Assembly (NCBI RefSeq): GCF_949987535.1 | Contig: NC_080066.1 | Span: 90,601,600 to 90,665,599, forward strand | Source: Balaenoptera acutorostrata | Lineage: Eukaryota; Chordata; Mammalia; Artiodactyla; Balaenopteridae | Direction of reading: 5' to 3' | Length of the DNA stretch: 64,000 bases | In this document: piece after piece, positions 47,783-60,935 of the stretch | How the letters are laid out: every line of letters starts with the position of its first letter | How positions within the stretch are numbered: position 1 is the first letter of the stretch | Made by a program: the position numbers and the translations under genes | The notes under the pieces: model-generated | What the model was told of the DNA's origin: nothing | The model's input: only the letters and a program-made list of their open reading frames with translations | The model's database searches: none

Positions 47783-50700
47783 ATGGTAATAGGAACATAC
47801 ATATCGATAATTACCTTAAAAGTTAATGGATTAAATGCTCCAACCAAAAGACACAGGCTTGCTGAATGGATACAAAAACAATACCTATATATATGCTGTC
47901 TACAAGAGACCCACTTTAGACCTAGGGACACAAACAGAGTGAAAGTGAGGGGATGGAAAAAGATATTCCATGCAAATGGAAATCAAAAGAAAGCTGGGGT
48001 AGCTATACTCATATCAGATAAAATAGACTTTAAAATAAAGAATGTTACAAGAGACAAGGAAGGACACTACATAATGATCAAGGGATCAATCCAAGAAGAT
48101 ATAACAATTATAAATATATATGCACCCAACATAGGAGCACCTCAATACATAAGACAACAGCTAACAGCTGTAAAAGAGGAAATCGACAGTAGCACAATAA
48201 AAGTGGGGGACTTTAACACCTCACTTACACCAATGGACAGATCATCCAAAATGAAAATAAATACATAAGGAAACAAGCTTTAAATGACACCACAGACCAT
48301 ATAGATTTAATTGATATTTATAGGACATTCCATCCAAAAACAGCAGATTACACTTTCTTCTCAAGTGCGCACAGACTATTCTCCAGGATAGATCACATCT
48401 TGGGTCACAAATCAAGCCTCAGTAAATTTAAGAAAATTGAAATCATATCAAGCATTTTTTCTGACCACAATGCTATGTGATTAGAAATGAATTACAGGGG
48501 AAAAAAACGTAAAAAACACAAACACGTGGAGGCTGAACACACGTTACTAAATAACCAAGAGATAACTGAAGAAATCAAAGAGGAAATCAAAAAATACCTA
48601 GACACAAATGACAATGAAAAGATGACAATCCAAAACCTATGGGATGCAGCAAAAGCAGTTCTAAGAGGGAAGTTTATAGCTATACAAGCCTACCTCAAGA
48701 AACAAGAAAAATCTCAAATAAATAATCTAACCTTACACCTAAAGGAACTAGAGAAAGAAGAACAGAACCCAAAGTTAGCAGAAGGAAAGAAATCACAAAG
48801 ATCAGAGCAGAAATAAATGAAATAGAAATAAAGGACAAATAGCAAAGATCAATAAAACTAAAAGCTGGTTCTTTGAGAGGATAAACAAAATTGATAAACC
48901 ATTAGCCAGACTCATCAAGAAAAAGAGGGAGAGGACTCAGATCAATAAAATTACAAATGAAAAAGGAGAAGGTACAACAGACACCACAGAAATACAAAGC
49001 ATCCTAAGAGACTACTACAAGCAACTCTATGCCAATAAAATGGACAACCTGGAAGAAATGGACATATTCTTAGAAAGGTATAACCTTCCAAGACTGAAGC
49101 AGGAAGAAATACAAAATATGAACAGACCAATCACAAGTAATGAAATGGAAATAGTGATTAAAAATCTTCCAACAAACAAAAGTCGAGGACCAGATGGCTT
49201 CACAGTTGAATTCTATCAAACATTTAGAGATGAGCTAACACCCATCCTTCTCAAACTCTTCCAAAAAATTGCAGAGGAAGGAACACTCCCAAACGCATTC
49301 TATGAGGCCACCATCACCCTGATACCAAAAACAGACAAAGATACTACAAGAAAAGAAAATTACAGACCAATATCACTGATGAATATAGATGCAAAAATCC
49401 TCAACAAAATACTAGCAAACAGAATCCAACAACACATTAAAAGGATCATACACCATGATCAAGTGGGATTTATCCCAGGGATGCAAGGATTCTTCAATAT
49501 ATGCAAATCAATCAATGTGATACACCATATTAACAAATTGAAGAATAAAAACCATATGATTATCTCGATAGATGCAGAAAAAGCTTTTGACAAAATTCAA
49601 CACCCATTTATGATAAAAACTCTCCAGAAAGTGGGCATAGAGGGAACCTACCTTAACGTAATAAAGGCCGTATATGGCAAACCCACAGCCAACATCATTC
49701 TCAAAGGTGAAAAACTGAAAGCATTTCCTCTAAGATCAGGAAAAAGACAAGGATGTCCACTCTCACCACTATTATTCAACATAGTTTTGGAAGTCCTAGC
49801 CATGGCAATCAGAGAAGAAAAAGAAATAAAAGGAATACAAATTCTAAAAGAAGAATTAAAACTGTCACTGTTTGCAGATGACATGATGCTATACATAGAG
49901 AATCCTAAAGATGCCACCAGAAAACTACTAGAGCTAATCAATGAATTTGGTAAAGTTGCAGGAGACAAATTTAATGCACAGAAGTCTCTTGCATTCCTAT
50001 ACACTAATGATGAAAAATCTGAAAGAGAAATTAAGGAAACACTCCCATTTACCATTGCAAGAAAAAGAATAAAATACCTAGGAATAAACTTACCTAGGGA
50101 GACAAAAGACCTGTATGCAGAAAACTATAAGACACTGATGAAAGAAATTAAAGATGATACCAACAGATGGAGAGATATACCATGTTCTTGGATTGGAAGA
50201 ATCAATATTGTGAAAATGAGTATACTACCCAAAGCAATCTACAGATTCAATGCAATCCCTATCAAATTACCAATGGCATTTTTTATGGAACTAGAACAAA
50301 AAATCTTTAAATTTGTATGGAGACACAAAAGATTCCGAATAGCCAACGCACTCTTGAGAGAAAAAAACAGAGCTGGAGGAATCAGGCTCCCTGACTTCAG
50401 ACTATACTACAAAGCTACAGTAATCAAGACAATATGGTACTGGCACAAAAACAGAAACATAGATCAATGGAACAAGATAGAAAGCCCAGAGGTAAACCCA
50501 CACACCTATGGTCAACTAATCTATGACAAAGGAGGCAAGGATATACAATGGAGAAAAGACAGTCTCTTCAATAAGTGGTGCTGGGAAAACTGGACAGCTA
50601 CATATAAAAGAATGAAATTAGAACACTCCCTGACACCATACACAAAAATAAACTCAAAATGGATTAGAGACCTAAATGTAAGACTGGACACTATAAAACT

Positions 50701-51594
50701 CTTAGAGGAAAACATAGGAAGAACACTCTTTGACATAAATCACAGCAAGATCTTTTTGGATCTACCTCCTAGAGTAATGGAAATAAAAACAAAAATATAC
50801 AAGTGGGACCTAATGAAACTTCAAAGCTTTTGCACAGCAAAGGAGACCATAAACAAGACGAAAAGACAACCCTCAGAATGGGAGAAAATATTTGCAAATG
50901 AATCAAGGGACAAAGGATTAATCTCCAAAATATATAAACAGCTCATGCAGCTCAATATTAAAAGAACAAACAACCCAATCCAAAATGGGCAGAAGACCTA
51001 AACAGACATTTCTCCAAAGAAGACCTACAGATGGCCAAGAAGCACATGAAAAGCTGCTCAACATCACTAGTTATTAGAGAAATGCAAATCAAAACTACAA
51101 TGAGGTATCACCTCACACCAGTTAGAATGGGCTTCATCAGAAAATCTACAAACAACAAATGCTGGAGAAGGTTTGGAGAAAAGGGAACCCTCTTGCTCTG
51201 TTGGTGGGAATGTAAACTGATACAGCCACTATGGCGAACAGTATGGAGGTTCCTTAAAAAGCTAAAAATAAAATTACCATATGATCCAGAAATCCCACTA
51301 CTGGGCATATACCCAGAGAAAACCACAATTCAAAAATACACATGCACCCCAGTGTTCATTGCAGCACTATTTACAATAGCCAGGTCATGGAAGCAACCTA
51401 AATGCCCATCAACAGATGACTGGATAAAGAAGAGGTGGTACGTATATACAATGGAATATTGCTCAGCCATAAAAAGGAACGAAATTGAGTCATTTGTTGA
51501 GACGTGGATGGATCTAGAGACTGTCATACAGAGTGAAGTAAGTCAGAAAGAGAAAAACAAATATCGTATATTAACGCATGTATGTGGAACCTAG
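47783..51594 (+). pseudogene. L1 ORF2 (endonuclease / reverse transcriptase), disrupted
   Basis: ORF2p nicks DNA and reverse-transcribes RNA at the nick. The endonuclease part starts at 47783 (MVIGTYIS). Its conserved residues are visible as NGLN, QETHF, NIYAP and GDFN; the frame is lost near 48265, and IDHI and SDH follow downstream before a stop at about 48480. The linker runs 48487-48816. The longest open part, 49040-51001 (653 codons), holds the reverse transcriptase with [12 protein letters not shown] and FADD at 49871-49882. A one-base shift near 51000 moves the C-terminal domain to the frame 51031-51594, with the cysteine/histidine-type knuckle around 51160-51230. With at least four breaks it is not functional. 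Confidence 0.92.
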
Positions 51595-51853
51595 AAAAAT
51601 GGTACAGATGAACCGGTTTGCAGGGCAGAAATTGAGACACAGATGTAGAGAACAAACGTAAGGACATCAAGGGGGGAAAGCCATGGTGGGTGGGGGTGGG
51701 GGTTTGCTGAATTGGGCGATTGGGATTGACATGTATACACTGATGTGTATAAAATTGATGACTAATAAGAACCTGCTGTATAAAAAATAAATAAATAGAA
51801 AAAACTTATTTATCAAAAAAATTTTAAATAAGGCTTTAAAAAAAAAAAATCCT

Positions 51854-52450
51854 TCACCACAGCACCTAGATTGGCACTTGATTAAATCACTGGGTACTAC
51901 AACCTAGCCAAACTGCCAGAGAAAAAGAATCACCACAGAAGCTAATGGAATTAATTTATCCTTATTACCATTTTTTCCTCTATTACTTTTCCAAAACCTT
52001 TGAATGAAAAGACAAATGGCTTGGACATAAGGGTAGGTTGCTGCTTTTGAAAAGCTGCTACACTTAAATGTTGTTAAAATGAAATTACCTCCCTTAAAGA
52101 ATGAAAATAAATAAATAAATAAATTTCTAAAAAGGAAAAAAAAAAAAAAGGAATCACTAGCCTTCCTAGAGCCTGCGAGCCCTTCTGTTTTAACTCCAGG
52201 ATCTCCCCTGCAAGGCTGTATTTGGTGTGTTCTTCAGGCTCTTGCTCTGAGCACCGCTCACTCACTTAATTTGCTGATAGGTTTCATTTTCATTTTCCTT
52301 TTGCCTGCTCATCTGGGTAATCCTGTTGGATGTCAGTCTGCTCCTGCATGTAGGTCAATACACCAAAGTGTGATACCTGTGTGATCCTAATATCCACAAC
52401 AGCCACGCAGGTGTCCTGTTTGCTCAAATCTCATATCTTGATGGCATTTT
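51854..52450. other. Unassigned stretch
   Basis: No gene recognised. An (AAAT)n run at 52105-52123 and an A run at 52134-52149 may be the tail of an unrecognised retroposon. Confidence 0.45.
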
Positions 52451-52454
52451 CCAT

Positions 52455-53338
52455 GTCCTTACTATCAGAAATTCAAATCAAAACCACAATGAGATATCAT
52501 CTCACACCTGTTAGAATGGCTATTATCAAAAAGAAAAGAGATAAGAGTCGTCAAGGATGTGGAGAAAAAGAAACCCTTGTGCGCTGTTCATGGGACATTA
52601 AATTGGTACAGCCATTATGGAAAACAGTATGGGTTTCTCAAAAAATTAAAAATAAAACTACTATTTGATTGAGCAATCCTGCTTCTGGGTATATATCCGA
52701 AGGAAATGAAATCACTATCTTGAAGAGGTATCTGCGGCCCCTTCCCAGGTTCATTGCAGCATTATTCACAATAGCCAAGATATGGAAACAACCCAAGTGT
52801 CCACTGAAAGATGAATGGATAAAGAAGATGTGATATATGAAATATTATTCATCCAAAAAAAGAAGGAATCCTGCCATTTGCAACAACATGGATGGAGTGC
52901 TAAGTGAAATAAATCAGAGAAAGACAAATACTGTATGATCTCACTTATATGTGGACTCTAAAAAAGCCGAACTCATAGAAACAGCGGGTAGATTGGTAGT
53001 TGCCAGGGGCTGGGGGTTGGGGGAAATAGGGAAGTGTTGGTCAAAGCGTTCAAAATTCCAGTTATAAGATGAATGGGTTCAGGGAAGGAACCTAATTTAA
53101 AGCACGGTAACTAGAGTTAACAACACTGTTTTGTGTACTTGAAAGTTGCTAAGAGAATAGATCTTAAATGTTCTCAACGTACACATACATACAAAGGTAA
53201 TTATGTCAGGTCCTGGATGTGTTAACTAACCTTATTGTGGTAATCATTCCACAATATATACATGTATCAAAGCATCATGTTGTACACCTCAAACTTATAC
53301 AATGTTATATGTCAATTAAATCTCAATAAAGCAGGAAT
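52455..53338 (+). mobile_element. Older L1 3' end fragment (sense)
   Basis: L1 ORF2 C-terminal and 3' UTR sequence: AGAAATTCAAATCAAAACCACAATGAGATATCA, the knuckle region near 52540-52640, 'ATGGATAAAGAAGATGTGATATATG', 'GTGGACTCTAAAAAAGCCGA' and a 3' end ATTAAATCTCAATAAAGC. It is clearly more diverged than the long L1 just upstream and is a separate insertion. Confidence 0.85.
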
Positions 53339-54034
53339 AAAACCTTATATTTCCTATATTGACTATGTAATCCATTTTTACAGAAGAACCATTCGTAATC
53401 TTCATCAACTAGTAGTTTTCAAAACCCACTTTGGAGAATATTTTATGTGGTACAGTGTATGAGAAATTCTAATCCTCTTTTTCTAAACAGCATTCTTCCT
53501 GGTTTTCAGTAAGAAACAGAGGGTGTAGATTAGATAAGACAAATGTCTGTTTAGTCCATATATCACAAATATAACTGGTATGCCTGACATTAATATAAAT
53601 TAATTACTTGCATTTTCAGTGATTTTTATTTTTTGGTCAATAAAGCTAGGTAAGATTCAAATTATAAATTTGCAAATGGTTGTTCTCGACCATGAACAGT
53701 AACCTTCATTCAGGATTTGACAGTGTTAAATACATACATAAACAGTGATTTGATGGCTTTAGAGAATGGATTTTCTATTATCTTCATAATCATGAACATG
53801 AACTTAAAACTTGATCTGAAAAAAAAAAAAAAAAACTTGATCTGTAGCCATCCTGAATCACACAAAAGTAGTGAGAAGGTCAAGATTATGGCAAAGAGTA
53901 CTGTAGTAAGAACCAAAATGAGCCCACCATCCTATTATGCTTATCTAAGTTAGCTGATATTTGGAGGGTATCATACAAAAATATTTCAAGTAATAATAGT
54001 GAAATAATAGCTAATTCTGGAACATTTTTATACC
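53339..54034. other. Unassigned stretch
   Basis: No gene recognised. An A run at 53819-53835 is flanked by ACTTGATCTG on both sides (53810-53819 and about 53835-53844), a small direct repeat. Confidence 0.5.
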
Positions 54035-54215
54035 ACTGCACTTTGCTAAGTACTTTATTGGCCTCATCTCACTTAATCTTCACAGTAACTTCATTAGTTA
54101 GAGACATATTGTCTCCATTTTATGTACAAGGAAACTGAAATTTGGAAAGGTTAAGTAACTATCTCAGAGTTTTATAGCCAATAATTTATGAAGTACTGAA
54201 CCCAGAGCCTATATT
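54035..54215 (-). repeat. MIR-like relic (antisense)
   Basis: 'TGCTAAGTACTTTATTGGCCTCATCTCACTTAATC ... CTCCATTTTATGTACAAGGAAACTGAAA ... ACCCAGAGCC' is an antisense MIR. Confidence 0.8.
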
Positions 54216-54574
54216 ACTAATCAATATGACATATTGTAAGGTGGTATATGCATGCATAACCTCCTTCCAGGGCAAATCCCCAAGGATTAAAAGGGGGTCA
54301 AGGTGGGAGGAGTTCTTCCAATTTATTTTTTTTCTTTTGTTAAATGTGTGCAAGATTGCCACAAATCTCTCTCCATGCAGTGGGTTAGGAGAGGATAAAA
54401 ATATTTATTTATAACCCTTGGACACTTTGCTGGAGTTTCTCCCAATAATGTTAAACAAATCTCTATCTTCACAGTTTGCATTTTTGTCAGATAGACTAGG
54501 GTTCCTGCAAATTAGATGAGATAAAAAGCTGATTTCAAAACTTTCAGTACTGTAAATATGCCTTGTACTCTCTC

Positions 54575-54830
54575 ACCTTACAGCTTTGACAAATGCTGCT
54601 CCTTTGGCTGAGAATGCCCTGTCATCTTTTTTTGTCCCTTTATTCATACTCATTCCTCAAGTCTCATCCCAGATGTCACTGTCTCCAAGGATCCTTACTT
54701 GAGTCATCCTCTATCCCACGCTAGTTTAGATGAGCTAACATCACTACCATGGGCATCCTTAACCTGATACGTTTTGCTCTGTTACAAAGCTTATCATACT
54801 TTTCTGAAATGTAATAGTAAGAAGGTCTAG
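54575..54830 (+). repeat. L2-like LINE relic (sense)
   Basis: 'CTCCTTTGGCTGAGAATGCCCTGTC ... ATTCCTCAAGTCTCATCCCAGATGTCACTGTCTCCAAGGATCCTTACTTGA ... TTGCTCTGTTACAAAGCTTATCATACTT' follows the L2 3' region in sense. Confidence 0.75.
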
Positions 54831-55105
54831 TAGTGGTCATTTGTCACCTGCATCTAAGCTTTCCTTCAATGTTTAGTAAATGCTTCATCTTATAAGACTT
54901 GGTGGAATAAGAGCTCACTTCTCTGTCATGCAGTAGACCAGCTGTGCCCGCGGTGTCTTTGGAAGATTTGGATATGCCTGGATCAATTCTCCCTCAAAAG
55001 AGAATCTCAGGGAAGTTCTGCAGGTTTGGGGAATGAAGCCACACATATTTGGGAAAGTGGTTAGACTCTTGTATAGTCAGCTTTTATTTTTGTAACTAAA
55101 AACCT
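54831..55105. other. Short unassigned interval
   Basis: Nothing recognised between the L2 relic and the ERV fragment. Confidence 0.45.
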
Positions 55106-55109
55106 GACC

Positions 55110-55420
55110 ATGGATTAATTGGTGACCATATGATCTGAGCAATTCATTGTAAACTGGGTTTTATCTAATACGCTAGCCCATAAAATTAGGCAGACCCTTA
55201 ATCACTCTATCATCAGGTAGAAGTGGTACATAAAAGTTCTAGCTTTAAGCAAGTCCTGAAAGCACAACTATTTTACATGAACATGAAACTTTCACTCCAG
55301 TGCAGCTAATCCTACAACATAGCCAAACTTCCTTCAACCCCTACCTATGAGTCAGTTCCTAGTTGATTGAGAAGGAAAACACTTGAGCTTCATTTACAGA
55401 TGGTCTCACAGCTTAGGTTC
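55110..55420 (+). mobile_element. Second fragment of the same ERV family (pol RNase H region)
   Basis: The segment parallels 10540-10800 of the main ERV: words around AACTGGGTTTTATCTAATAC, AGCCCATAAAATTAGGCAG, TCATCAGGTAGAAGTGG and GTCCTGAAAGCACAAC match in order. It is more decayed and has no open frame. No flanking LTR in the same orientation was found. Confidence 0.65.
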
Positions 55421-55422
55421 TC

Positions 55423-55745
55423 CAGAAATAACTAAATGGAGTTTGTAATGCAAACCATTTATTAGGAATCAACACCTAAGAAAGAGAGGAAAAGCAGGAT
55501 TGAGCAGAGGAAGAAGTCAAATGGTGATGGAGGAATAACAAAACTTGGTCAGCCCCATGGGGAACTCTACAGCTTAGTGAACAGCATTGCCCTGCATTAG
55601 GCTAATGGCCAGGACTCTACACTTCCATCTCAATCAATCACTGGGTATGTGCTGCCCTGGGAAAGTTATGCCCTCAGGGAGGGTGGCTTTTGCAACTGAG
55701 GCGAACCCTCAAGGAGCCAACATCTGGAGCCTATCTGGTGATGGA
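55423..55745 (-). repeat. LTR-like segment (antisense)
   Basis: It begins GGTTCTCCAGAAATAACTAAATGG on plus. On minus this gives ...AATAAATGGTTTGC...TTTCTGGAGAACC, the usual 3' part of a class I LTR with its poly(A) signal. It abuts the pol fragment in opposite orientation, so the locus is rearranged. Confidence 0.5.
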
Positions 55746-56350
55746 TGAGGCCACTAGTCTTTCCTTAAAAGATTAAAATAATCCTCCTTGTAAGGCTGAA
55801 CTTTAAGTGGTATATCTGATTGTTCACTTTTCCTTGAAGGAAATATGACCTTGTAAAGACTCTTCATACTGGGATAACAAAATTGGAAGATTGTTGTCAA
55901 GGAGCTTTGATGAAGCATGGATGGACATTTTGGGATTGGCTCAAAATGGAAGAACTTTGGTTCCAATGCAAATGTTAATAAAAAGGCCTCCTTGATGGGG
56001 AAGGCTTTCAATAATCGGGTGGACAAAATGACTCTCTTTGTGAATGTTGGTCAGCCTCTTTCCACAGTCACTCCAGCCTCTGCTCAATAGGCTGAAAAAC
56101 AAAGTGTGCTTGGTGTCAAGAATAAAGTCATTCAGGAGCTCAACATTATGGACCACACCTCCCCAAGGCTGGCCTATTTGCTTCCAATGAGGAGTGAGCA
56201 ATATGTTAGCAGCAGGAACCAATGTTGGGTGACCAACTCTTCCCCATCCCAATATGGGATAATATCTCAGGGGAGCCAGCCAACCAGTTGAAGTCCAATT
56301 ATGCTGGATCCTTACCATCATGGAAGGAATGTCAGTTGGATATTGGTGAT
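55746..56350 (-). other. Unclassified segment with overlapping minus-strand frames
   Basis: Two overlapping minus frames (56026-55754, 90 codons, and 56321-55941, 126 codons) are unusually long for this AT-rich DNA and adjoin the antisense LTR-like piece. No domain is recognised. They may be ERV-derived, but I cannot assign them. Confidence 0.35.
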
Positions 56351-58560
56351 AGGTTTGCTTTCCCTGCTTACCACGCTTATATCAGAATCACGATCTGAGG
56401 AATCAAAGAATACTTTATTAAACATTACAGTGCTCCTAACTAATGAATAGTCACTTTATAGAAAAGAGGCAAAGGCAGTGGACTTAGGACTGCATTCAGT
56501 AAAAACAGTTGGACACGTAAAATTATGGTATGGCCTATTAAAGACTCAGGCACTGCAGCGGAAGCAAATTCTCTGAATTATAACTCAATATATAACGCTA
56601 TTTCTTCCATCAGCAGAATATATGGGTCTTGGAAACAAAGGTTAAAAGTGGGAGAGTCTTCTGTTAGTGTTAGACCTAGTCATCTAATGATCCACTTGAA
56701 AATTTTTGGTTTCCTTGTCCTGAAGCTTTGGTTTAGAGTTCTCAATCCCTAATGAAGGAATGTTTCCATCAGCACATGGAGCGCTTATCTTGGCTATCAA
56801 CAGGTTTGCTGCTGCAAAATGGGAAAGGGGGGAGAATGGACAGGAACTGTAGAATTCCACATAATTCTTTTTCCAGTGGCAAAATGTATTGCAGATCCGT
56901 ACAAGAGTACCACAAAGCACTCAGATCCTTCAGTGTTAACAGCTTAGTCAGAGAACCCTACCCAAGAGAGGTGGTGGCTGATAGCAAATGCCACACAGAA
57001 ATATTAATAAAGAGGGAAATCACACAAATTATTGCCTCTAAACCAACTTCAGAGATGACCACTGTGGCTCTTACCCATATTTCTTTATTTGTTCTGTGTT
57101 GTATGTAATTATAAATTTGGACTTATTTTCTTCTTTCCTCTTCCTCTCCCCACTATCTTGTATAGATGTGCTAGTCAGCGGTGAAGCTTCCAGTCTAGTC
57201 CATACATTATAGGTAGACTCGTGACAGAACTAAGGGAGAATGGGACATCACACAGAGATCTTGACTTGTTGCTGGCACCAAAAATTGTGAATTTTCTTCC
57301 TCTTGGGAAGAGGGTAAGAGTGTGTATGTCTGTATGAGATTTTTGCATCATGTTAATGAAAGCACTTTTTAAAGTCTGTGTTTCTACTCTAGCATATCTA
57401 CATGTTCCTAGGAACCTCATGTCCTGAAAAATCTTTTACAAATAGTTACAGGGCTTATCAGAAAAAATAGATTGGAGCAAACATGTAAAATCTGTGCAAT
57501 TTTGTAACTAGAGCAATAACAAGTACAACAGCTATTCTAGCCCAGTTTTTTTTAAGATGTTGTAATTCCTAGTAAATACCACAGAATATCTTGGACTTTA
57601 TTTTTTTTAATGGATTGTATGTAAGAAAAGGGTTGAGGCTGCTGATCTATGGAGACAAGGGCAAATGTACAAAGATTGGGCAGAAATCACACAATGAGCA
57701 CTTGTTGAACAGAGTGCATGCCCAAAATAAACAGGAGGCAGCATGTGAATGGGCACTATGTACAGTTCTGTACTCCTCCACAACTTACTGTGTTCAGCTG
57801 TGTAAACAGTTGCTAGTTATCAGCTGATGACACAAAACATTTGTACTCTGAGAAAAATCATAAGCAACTTCTGTGTTATGTTGACATCATTCTCTTATCA
57901 ATAAATCCTGTAAGCTCATTTCTTTATAAACATCCCAGAGCAGGCTGTGTAAATAAGGAAAGAAAAGCACAAATTGATTTTGGGTAACCAAAATTGGGGA
58001 CTGTAATGGACGTCGCTGTGGTTGTCCTGTGTGCCAATACCATTCTTAAATTTGGAGAATTCCACTACAGAAGTTGAACATGTCAGATACTCACTTTGCT
58101 GACTTCTCTTTTTCATAGGCCCAGGCACACAACCTACGCTCACCAGCTAACAGACCCACAGTACCTTTTAAACCAAGACTAATAATGCAAAGAAAGAAGC
58201 AGAGACTGGGAGGAACTCTTTCAGGTGATTATGACAGCAGTTGAAGCAATGTCAGGTCACCTAGGGCAGGCAGCAGGAGTAGAGGTGAAAGTGACAGCCT
58301 CTAGTGCCTGATACCAGATGTGTTTCCAGGGCAAGCTGCAGGGTCTAGTGTTTGTGCCTGCAGCACAGATGCCCTTGCTGCTTCTATAGTGGTGTCATTT
58401 TGGACATTGTTTTTGGCTTGTATTCACTTGAATCAGATTCTCTTCCTTTCTGGCTGATTCTTTGAGCTACTTTGTGTCCTTTAATGCAATTATTTCCCTG
58501 CTTAACTCAGAGAGCAAAGCATTTGTAGCTTGCAACTGAGAGGAGCCCTGACTGTCACAG
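56351..58560. other. Unassigned stretch
   Basis: No gene, RNA or repeat recognised. Frames up to 118 codons (56752-57108 plus) lack domains. Confidence 0.5.
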
Positions 58561-58690
58561 CCGACTAGACTGTGAACAACTTGAGAGGAAGGACTGTGCC
58601 TCTTACCACTGAATCCAGAGTGTGTAACTTTGGGCCTGGAAGGCAGGAAATGCTCAATAAATGCTTGTTGTATGAATAAATGAAGAGATG
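58560..58690 (+). repeat. L2-like LINE relic (sense, 3' end)
   Basis: 'GACTAGACTGTGAACAACTTGAGAGGAAGGACTGTGCCTC ... AAATGCTCAATAAATGCTTGTTG' is a typical L2 3' end ending near 58685. Confidence 0.85.
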
Positions 58691-60455
58691 ATATGATTGT
58701 GAGAAATAGATTTGCCCTAAAAGCAATGAGATCCAAGTAATTAAAATAACTAATATATTGAAACTGGAATAGCATTAAGATACTAATATGATCTTAATTA
58801 TAAGTATTACAATAAATATTTTTTCTAATATTTCTACATAATAGTAATCCCTTGCACAAATGACAGGGATTACTGCCATTTTATCTTAGATACATTTCAT
58901 ATTAGCTCTGTGGTAAGAAAAGAAAACTTGGTATCTTTTTGTTTGGTGTTTTGTTTTTCCTGCCTGATGCTAAGATGTTTTTCATAGTTACCTTCACTAT
59001 GCTCTCAGCTTCCCAGCATTCCCTTGGGAATTTTTCTAACTATTCAGACTATAAACCCCATCAACTAAAGAACAGTGATTCACTCTGAATTGTACAGTGT
59101 TCTGTGCAAACTAAAATCTAAATATCCTTAATACTTCAACCTTACATCTGACATTTTCAGAAAGGTAAAACAACTTTAAAAAGTAAGGAAATTCATAATA
59201 ATTACAGAAGAAGAAGGAAGTAAAGAAATTATTTATAGGTTATTGAGAGTTGATATTTACATGCAAGATTTCCTTGTCTTTTAAGTTTAATGACTGATTA
59301 AGCAACTTTAATCCAAGATATCTAATGGCTCCAGCAGCCCTTCCTCAGTATTCCAACCAGAAGAGTTTGGACAAGCTTTAAAAAGCCAGCCTTTCAGATC
59401 TCTAGACCAGAAAAGGTCAAAGTAAGAAGACAGAGTTAGAAAGAACTATGAATGGAGTCTGGCTATAAGGATATGTGCTGACCTGCTCTTTTGCACTAGC
59501 CAACAGCAGATGCCCAGATGCCCCTTGATTAGCTCTTTGTTTCACAAAAAGGAAGTTGTTGTTACTGTTTTAATCTTGACAGCAGACAAAAGGGAAGATC
59601 ATATATATTAGCAACATACTTTTCTCCAAGATTTCTTCTTTTCCCTCAGAAATGGTACAGTGATATAAAGGAGGAGATACATGTATAAATACAATGCATT
59701 CATTTTGAATTTGGATTCAAAAAAATCAACGGACATCACTTTGTTCCTACCAGCCTAGGCTGAAAGGTGCTTTAGTTAAGCAATTTCCCAGGGCTCCTTC
59801 TACATGTAAATGTCTTAGATTGCTATCCATCTATGAAAAAATAGAGAAATGAAAGAAGTAAAAGGAGTCTCCTCACATGGCCGACAGTCAATTTTCTACT
59901 ACACTTTTCATTTTAAAATGGTTTTATTAAGCCAGTTTCTAGTGCATTAACTTGGGAGACCTATTACATTTGAACAGGTTCCATGCTGGCAAACTGCATT
60001 TTGGAGTCACCAAGGATCCCTTGATGCTTTACTATCGGCTGACTAAATTAGTCTCCATTCCTATGGTTTTACACTTGGATTGACAGATGCACTACCTCAT
60101 ACTCTTGAACTACAGGAGTTGTTGTAGACTCAGAAATAGCATAGGGTTCATACTGGGAGTGAATTGGGCCCTAGGGTGCCCTTAAGCAGATACTCATATG
60201 GTAAGGATCTTCCCTGGACTTTGTTAGGTTCCTTAGATATAAAGGAATCTCAAGGAGGTAAATTGGTTTGAAATTCTTCCTAGAGATACAAGCTTACTTG
60301 GGGAAAAAAGTGTTTCCTTTCTGTGTGCCAGGAAGTAGGCTAAGCACCAAGGAACAATTAAAAGAAGCACAGGTTCACTGTCTGAATGGCAGACAAAATA
60401 ACTCACAGAGAATTTTAGAAAACACACCAGTCTGGCTGGAGCAGGTTCTACTAGA
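58691..60455. other. Unassigned stretch
   Basis: No gene or named repeat recognised. Confidence 0.5.
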
Positions 60456-60935
60456 ACCTGTCATTGTTCCATCCAGATCCCCTAGAATACCCATCATTCT
60501 GTGCATCCAAACCCCAGGTTCTGTGTGCTTTGCATTTAATGGTTTCTACCTGCAACTGTCTTCAGTGGATTGGCCATGGGCCACTGGAGTGGCTTTGCCT
60601 GCTGGTGCAGAAAATCAGAAGTGCCTAGTAGTTTTGCACCATCCACACCTCCCTCCTGGGAAGAGCCAACAGCCAATGATTGACTGGTGTGGGAGAATGA
60701 AAGTCCACCTCCCTTGCACGGAGGCAGCACAAACTTGAGATAAAATTAGCACTCCAGAGCTCCCCATAGGATTGAGCTAGGGCTTGAACCCTTGTTTGGC
60801 TTTTCCTCTCCCCTGTCCTTCTTCTCCCACTCTCTTGCTAGTTTTTCCTGAGTATACTCTTGATAAATCACTTGCTCAGGAATCCTTGTCACAGGGCTTG
60901 CTTCTGAAGAATCTGACCTAATACACCTTATTGAG
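60456..60935 (+). repeat. LTR-like element
   Basis: The 3' part reads CCTCTCCCCTGTCC...GATAAATCACTTGCTCAGGAATCCTTGTCACAGGGCTTGCTTCTGAAGAATCTGACCTAATACA. This is the U3/R/U5-like end of a mammalian LTR with a poly(A) signal and a CA end. The 5' edge is uncertain (possibly TGTCATTG near 60460). A 156-codon frame crossing it is not a gene. Confidence 0.6.

Larger units (their letters stand above)
45578..51853 (+). mobile_element. Near full-length L1, inactivated
   Basis: About 6.2 kb in sense: 5' UTR (45578 to about 46440), ORF1 (about 46441-47724, split by a SINE), a short inter-ORF gap, ORF2 (47783-51594) and 3' UTR with AATAAA and A-rich tail (about 51595-51853). It is the best preserved L1 in the window. 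Stops and shifts in both ORFs make it non-autonomous. A target-site duplication was not confirmed. The tail is complex, with about 50 bp of A/T-rich sequence between A runs. Confidence 0.92.

Noticed and set aside
60268..60738. 156-codon plus-strand frame as a gene
   Set aside because: Its second half lies in LTR-like sequence; composition and residues show no domain.
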